From an uncultured Moraxellaceae bacterium (GTDB lineage: Bacteria > Pseudomonadota > Gammaproteobacteria > Pseudomonadales > Moraxellaceae): a DNA stretch of 9,328 bases. Below the pieces are notes generated by a model, which saw only the letters and a list, made by a program, of their open reading frames with translations, had not been told where the DNA came from and made no database searches. The stretch lies in the NCBI GenBank assembly GCA_937928295.1, contig CALEYY010000289.1, positions 1 to 9,328 of the forward strand, in the 5' to 3' direction. Positions 6,659 through 9,328 of this stretch are shown here, piece by piece; position 1 is the first letter of the stretch; every line of letters begins with the position of its first letter. Made by a program: the position numbers and the translations under genes.

Positions 6659-7765
6659 ATGTTTTGCAAATTAGGTGTGTCCTTGTTGGTTGCACAGGCG
6701 ATGTTTTTGAGCGCTCAGGTTCATGCGGAAGATGAGGCTCCCTTGCCACCAAAATACCTCCATATCGGCGGCGTGCTTGCCAAAACCGACTCAAGTCGTG
6801 TTAACGAACTCAATCAGAGTGTTGATGATGGCACTGGCCTCCAGTTCAGCTTTGGTATTCCTGTTGGTCAAAAGCTTTCATTTGAACTCCGTGCGGCTAA
6901 CTTCACTTATGAAGCTGCTGTGCCCGGTAAGACAGACTTCTATAACCGTACTTTGGGTGCGGATGTAGTCTATTCGTTTGGTGATCGAAATGAGGTCACG
7001 CCCTATGTGTTGGCGGGCGGTGGCGCTTCTTTCAATGATGTGTTGCCAGATAGTAAGGATGGATATCGCGGCTATGCAAATCTTGGTATTGGCGTCGTTT
7101 CCAAAGTCTTTGATCTTGACTGGCTGCGAGCGCGACTTGAAGCGCGTGCCGTCTATGATGGCTTTGATGGGGGGCAGCTAGACTATCAATTCAGTGGTGG
7201 TGTTGAAATTCCACTGGGTGTCGTCAAGACCGTTGAGACGGTGGTTGAGAAAACTGTCTTGGTTCCAGCCCCTGTTGTTGAGCCAGTGGAGAAGATTGTT
7301 GAGCGAATTGTTGAGGTGGCTCCTCCTGATTCAGATAATGATGGCATCGCCGATTCGCGTGACAAGTGTCCTGGTACCTTTGCGGGGGCAGTAACGGATA
7401 ACTCTGGTTGTGTGTTGAAGAGTGCTGTTATTCGTATTAATAACTTGGAGTTTGAAACCAACTCCAGCGTAATTGCTTCGAAATCGACAGGAATTGTGGA
7501 TACAGCAGCGGACTTCCTGCGCAATCAGCCACGTCTTAAGGTCGAAGTTGCAGGGCATACGGACAGTGATGGTAGTGCTGCGATGAACAAGAAGCTGTCT
7601 GACCGCCGTGCAAAGTCGGTAGTCCGCGCACTTAAGAGTAGGGGCATCCGCAACTCGATGAAGCCCGTGGGTTATGGTGAAGCACAGCCACTGGTGCCGA
7701 ACACTTCGCCAGCAAACAAAAGCAAAAATCGTCGCGTCGAGTTTCGCATCATTTCGGTAGATTGA
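6659..7765 (+). CDS. OmpA-family outer-membrane porin with TSP3 motif, second copy (368 aa)
   Basis: Same architecture as the protein at 2210-3310 and probably the same role, linking outer membrane and peptidoglycan. Residues 1-23 form a signal peptide ending Q-V-H-A before Glu24. Residues about 32-187 are the beta-barrel (TPYVLAGGGA, then GVEIPLG). Residues about 188-221 are a Val/Glu/Pro-rich linker. Residues 224-240 are a TSP3 unit ending DKCPGT, with Cys237 and Cys251 able to pair. Residues about 258-365 are the OmpA C-terminal domain, with Asp302 in GHTD and Arg317 in LSDRR as the expected peptidoglycan-binding pair and NRRVEF near the end. ATG 6659 is preferred over GTG 6626: AAGG lies seven bases before it and it starts a clean signal peptide, whereas the longer form adds acidic residues ahead of it and lacks a ribosome site. 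It lies between two terminators, so it is probably transcribed alone. Confidence 0.93.
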   Translation: MFCKLGVSLLVAQAMFLSAQVHAEDEAPLPPKYLHIGGVLAKTDSSRVNELNQSVDDGTGLQFSFGIPVGQKLSFELRAANFTYEAAVPGKTDFYNRTLGADVVYSFGDRNEVTPYVLAGGGASFNDVLPDSKDGYRGYANLGIGVVSKVFDLDWLRARLEARAVYDGFDGGQLDYQFSGGVEIPLGVVKTVETVVEKTVLVPAPVVEPVEKIVERIVEVAPPDSDNDGIADSRDKCPGTFAGAVTDNSGCVLKSAVIRINNLEFETNSSVIASKSTGIVDTAADFLRNQPRLKVEVAGHTDSDGSAAMNKKLSDRRAKSVVRALKSRGIRNSMKPVGYGEAQPLVPNTSPANKSKNRRVEFRIISVD

Positions 7766-7774
7766 TTTAGCGAG

Positions 7775-7803
7775 GCCTCCCGAGTAATCGGGGGGCTTTT
7801 TTT
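7775..7803 (+). terminator. Rho-independent terminator after ompA, abutting the next start codon
   Basis: GCCTCCCGA (7775-7783) pairs with TCGGGGGGC (7788-7796) over nine base pairs with one G-U pair and a GTAA loop. Seven T follow (7797-7803). The T-run ends directly at the ATG of the glycosyltransferase gene. Confidence 0.9.
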
Positions 7804-8895
7804 ATGCCTCTGATGTCTCCCGCAAAGCCGAGCATTGGCCTTTGTATGATTGTTAAGAATGAGCGCTCGGTTATTGAGCGTTGTCTGCGTTCCGTGGCTC
7901 CCTTTGTAAGTTGCTGGACTATCGTTGATACGGGCTCTAGTGATGGTACGCAGCGACATATAAAGCGTGTGATGGCAGAGCTAGGATTGCCGGGTGAGCT
8001 TCATGAGCGTCCGTGGCTGAACTTTGGCCACAATCGCTCTGAGTCCATCGAGCTGGCCCGCGCTCGTAGCGATTATTTGCTCATTATTGATGCTGATGAA
8101 GTCCTCATTGGGCTCCCTGGGGCTAGCCTTCCCTTGTTGGTTGACGATGCGTATTCGCTAACCATGTTGCACGGCGATCTACGGTATGGGCGCACCTGCC
8201 TGATAAAGTCGAGCCTGAATTGGCGCTATGTCGGTGTTCTGCATGAGTACCTTGACTCGGGGCATGAGGTTGTTGCAACTGCGATTCCTGAGCTATCAAT
8301 TTTGTACACTACAGAGGGTGCGCGTAGTCGGAATCCAACAAAGTATCTGGATGATGCTGCTGTGCTGGAGCAGGCGCTTCTGGCGGAGCCGGAAAATTCT
8401 CGTTATTGGTACTATCTGGCTCAAAGCTGGCGTGATGCCGGTTGCCATGATAAGGCCATTGCTTGCTATAAGCGCCGGGCCGAATTAGGTGGCTGGGCTG
8501 AAGAGGATTGGCATTCGCGCTATCAGATTGCTAGGTTGCAAGAGGTGCTGGGTTGCCCTGAAGCTGAGGTGATCAATAGTTATCTGGCGGCCTATGATTT
8601 TCGGCCTTCACGCGTAGAGGCGCTTGTTTGGTTGGCTGTCTACTTGCGTCAGCGCAGTCGCTGGCCAACCATCAAGTCTCTTCTCGAGACGGCCATGCAA
8701 GTGTCTTATCCGAGTGATAATTTGTTCATTGAGCCTGACTGCTATGGCTGGCGCAGATTGGACGAGTACGCTCTCGCTTTGTACTACACGGGCGACAAGC
8801 TTGGCGCGCGCAAATTTTGGCAAGATGCTGTGGTAGCAGGTATTTTTCCTGCTTCAGAGCTCGTACGAGTGCATAAAAATATTCAATCATGCTGA
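7804..8895 (+). CDS. Family 2 glycosyltransferase with TPR-like C-terminal part (363 aa)
   Basis: Cytoplasmic sugar transferase of the GT2 (GT-A fold) type; acceptor and sugar donor cannot be told from the sequence. Residues 10-20 (SIGLCMIVKNE) begin the nucleotide-sugar-binding fold, IVDTGSSDGT (40-49) is the conserved donor-binding loop, and IDADE (95-99) holds the DxD metal motif. There is no transmembrane helix. Residues about 183-350 are helical with TPR-like features (ALLAEPENSRYWYYLAQSWR, then HDKAIACYKRRAELGG), as in the common GT2-TPR proteins. Start sites at 7804 or 7813 both keep the conserved N-terminus. Neither has a normal Shine-Dalgarno site, although the G-run of the preceding terminator (7790-7795) lies at a suitable distance from 7804. 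The gene lies upstream of a collagen-like gene with threonine-rich repeats, which makes protein glycosylation a possible but unproven role. Confidence 0.88.
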   Translation: MPLMSPAKPSIGLCMIVKNERSVIERCLRSVAPFVSCWTIVDTGSSDGTQRHIKRVMAELGLPGELHERPWLNFGHNRSESIELARARSDYLLIIDADEVLIGLPGASLPLLVDDAYSLTMLHGDLRYGRTCLIKSSLNWRYVGVLHEYLDSGHEVVATAIPELSILYTTEGARSRNPTKYLDDAAVLEQALLAEPENSRYWYYLAQSWRDAGCHDKAIACYKRRAELGGWAEEDWHSRYQIARLQEVLGCPEAEVINSYLAAYDFRPSRVEALVWLAVYLRQRSRWPTIKSLLETAMQVSYPSDNLFIEPDCYGWRRLDEYALALYYTGDKLGARKFWQDAVVAGIFPASELVRVHKNIQSC

Positions 8896-8930
8896 AGCGC
8901 ACATTTCATGCGGATATTTGTAAGTAGGCA

Positions 8931-8958
8931 TTGCATGAGTACTGGCAAATAGTAAGAT
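8931..8958 (+). promoter_or_regulatory. Candidate sigma-70 promoter of the collagen-like gene
   Basis: TTGCAT (8931-8936) and TAAGAT (8953-8958) are separated by 16 bases in the 117-base gap before the next gene, giving a leader of about 50 bases. Each box differs from consensus at two positions. No clear terminator for the glycosyltransferase gene is seen in this gap. Confidence 0.35.
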
Positions 8959-9012
8959 GTGGTAAATTCATAAGAATGATACAGACCCGCCGGGTTTTGA
9001 CGAGGTGATGCA

Positions 9013-9328
9013 ATGAAGTCGAAGGGATTATTTGTTTTAGCACTGTTGCCTGCAGCCATTGCATGCCAGTCAGCCGGTGCGGCAACTGCAGCTGATGCTG
9101 CTACTTCCGGATCTTCTGCTATCGCCAAGAGTGCAGTGCTCAAGCGGGGCGCTATTAGCGCTGCAGCTTTGCTGCTAGGTGTTGGTGTGGTTGGAAAGTC
9201 GAACTCAGCTACTGCTAACGCACCAACTGATCCTGCTGCTAATACAGGTGGTACTGGCGGTACAGGTGCAACCGGCGGTACAGGTGCAACCGGCGGTACA
9301 GGTGCAACCGGCGGTACAGGTGCAACCG
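9013..9328 (+). CDS. Exported collagen-like Gly-X-Thr repeat protein, 3' end outside the window
   Basis: The frame opens at ATG 9013 after GAGG (9002-9005, seven bases upstream) and is still open after 105 codons. The N-terminus (MKSKG, then FVLALLPAAIAC) is a signal peptide. Cys18 lies in an A-I-A-C context, which could be a weak lipobox. Residues 19-43 are Ala/Ser/Thr-rich. A second hydrophobic stretch at about 47-60 follows Lys44-Arg45 and may be a membrane segment. From residue 79 the protein is strictly Gly-X-Thr: GGT, GGT, then GAT/GGT alternating, nine triplets up to the edge. Gly at every third position is the collagen signature, and Gly-X-Thr triplets without proline are known in bacterial collagen-like surface proteins such as Bacillus BclA-type proteins. 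Length, C-terminal domain and anchoring are not visible. A low-complexity Gly-rich protein that is not a triple helix is an alternative. Confidence 0.75.
   Translation, partial: MKSKGLFVLALLPAAIACQSAGAATAADAATSGSSAIAKSAVLKRGAISAAALLLGVGVVGKSNSATANAPTDPAANTGGTGGTGATGGTGATGGTGATGGTGAT
9256..9328 (+). repeat. Perfect 18-bp tandem repeat in the collagen-like gene
   Basis: The unit GGCGGTACAGGTGCAACC is present in four identical copies (9256, 9274, 9292 and 9310) and the next copy begins at the window edge. A diverged half-unit (9247-9255) precedes them. Each unit encodes Gly-Gly-Thr-Gly-Ala-Thr, so changes in copy number keep the reading frame. Confidence 0.95.

Noticed and set aside
8980..8998. 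Small GC-rich hairpin ACCC-GCC-GGGT followed by TTTT before the collagen-like gene
   Set aside because: The stem has only four base pairs and the T-run is short, so it is too weak to call a terminator.
8883..9143. Minus-strand open frame of 86 codons over the start of the collagen-like gene
   Set aside because: It is antisense to a gene with a good ribosome site and signal peptide, and has no motif of its own.

Overview
The window looks like a chromosomal segment of a Gram-negative bacterium, most likely a proteobacterium and probably a gammaproteobacterium. The evidence is two outer-membrane OmpA-family proteins, a lipoprotein with a Sec/Lsp-type lipobox, clear Shine-Dalgarno sites and intrinsic terminators, and moderate GC content. 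The genus cannot be named from the sequence alone. There are no tRNA, rRNA, CRISPR or insertion-sequence features.

Left part (1-3310, minus strand): a two-gene envelope operon. The first gene (2210-3310) encodes an OmpA-type porin with one thrombospondin type 3 (TSP3) calcium motif and a C-terminal peptidoglycan-binding domain. Twenty-four bases downstream begins a long lipoprotein gene (2185 to beyond base 1). Its exported part is a rod of 12 TSP3 calcium-binding repeats followed by an unrecognised Gly/Thr/Val-rich domain that runs off the window. The TSP3 array is built as a higher-order repeat of 107 residues (36+36+35), which is still visible in the DNA as a 321-bp period.

Middle (3311-6554): a divergent intergenic region with several inverted repeats and four copies of TTGCTC/GAGCAA, followed by the pntAA-pntAB-pntB operon. 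This encodes the three-subunit (Rhodospirillum rubrum-like) proton-translocating NAD(P) transhydrogenase of the inner membrane, and it ends at a textbook terminator (6522-6554).

Right part (6555-9328, plus strand): a second OmpA-family gene (6659-7765), paralogous to the one on the left, so the pnt operon is bracketed by two relatives facing outward. A terminator follows whose U-tract touches the start codon of a family-2 glycosyltransferase with a TPR-like C-terminal part (7804-8895). Last is the 5' part of a secreted collagen-like protein (9013 to beyond 9328), with Gly-X-Thr triplets encoded by perfect 18-bp tandem repeats.

Apart from the transhydrogenase, the genes share a cell-envelope theme: two peptidoglycan-anchored outer-membrane proteins, a calcium-rod lipoprotein, a glycosyltransferase and a collagen-like surface candidate. 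The most interesting items are the TSP3 super-repeat, the collagen-like gene next to a glycosyltransferase, and the repeated hexamer cluster between ompA and pntAA.
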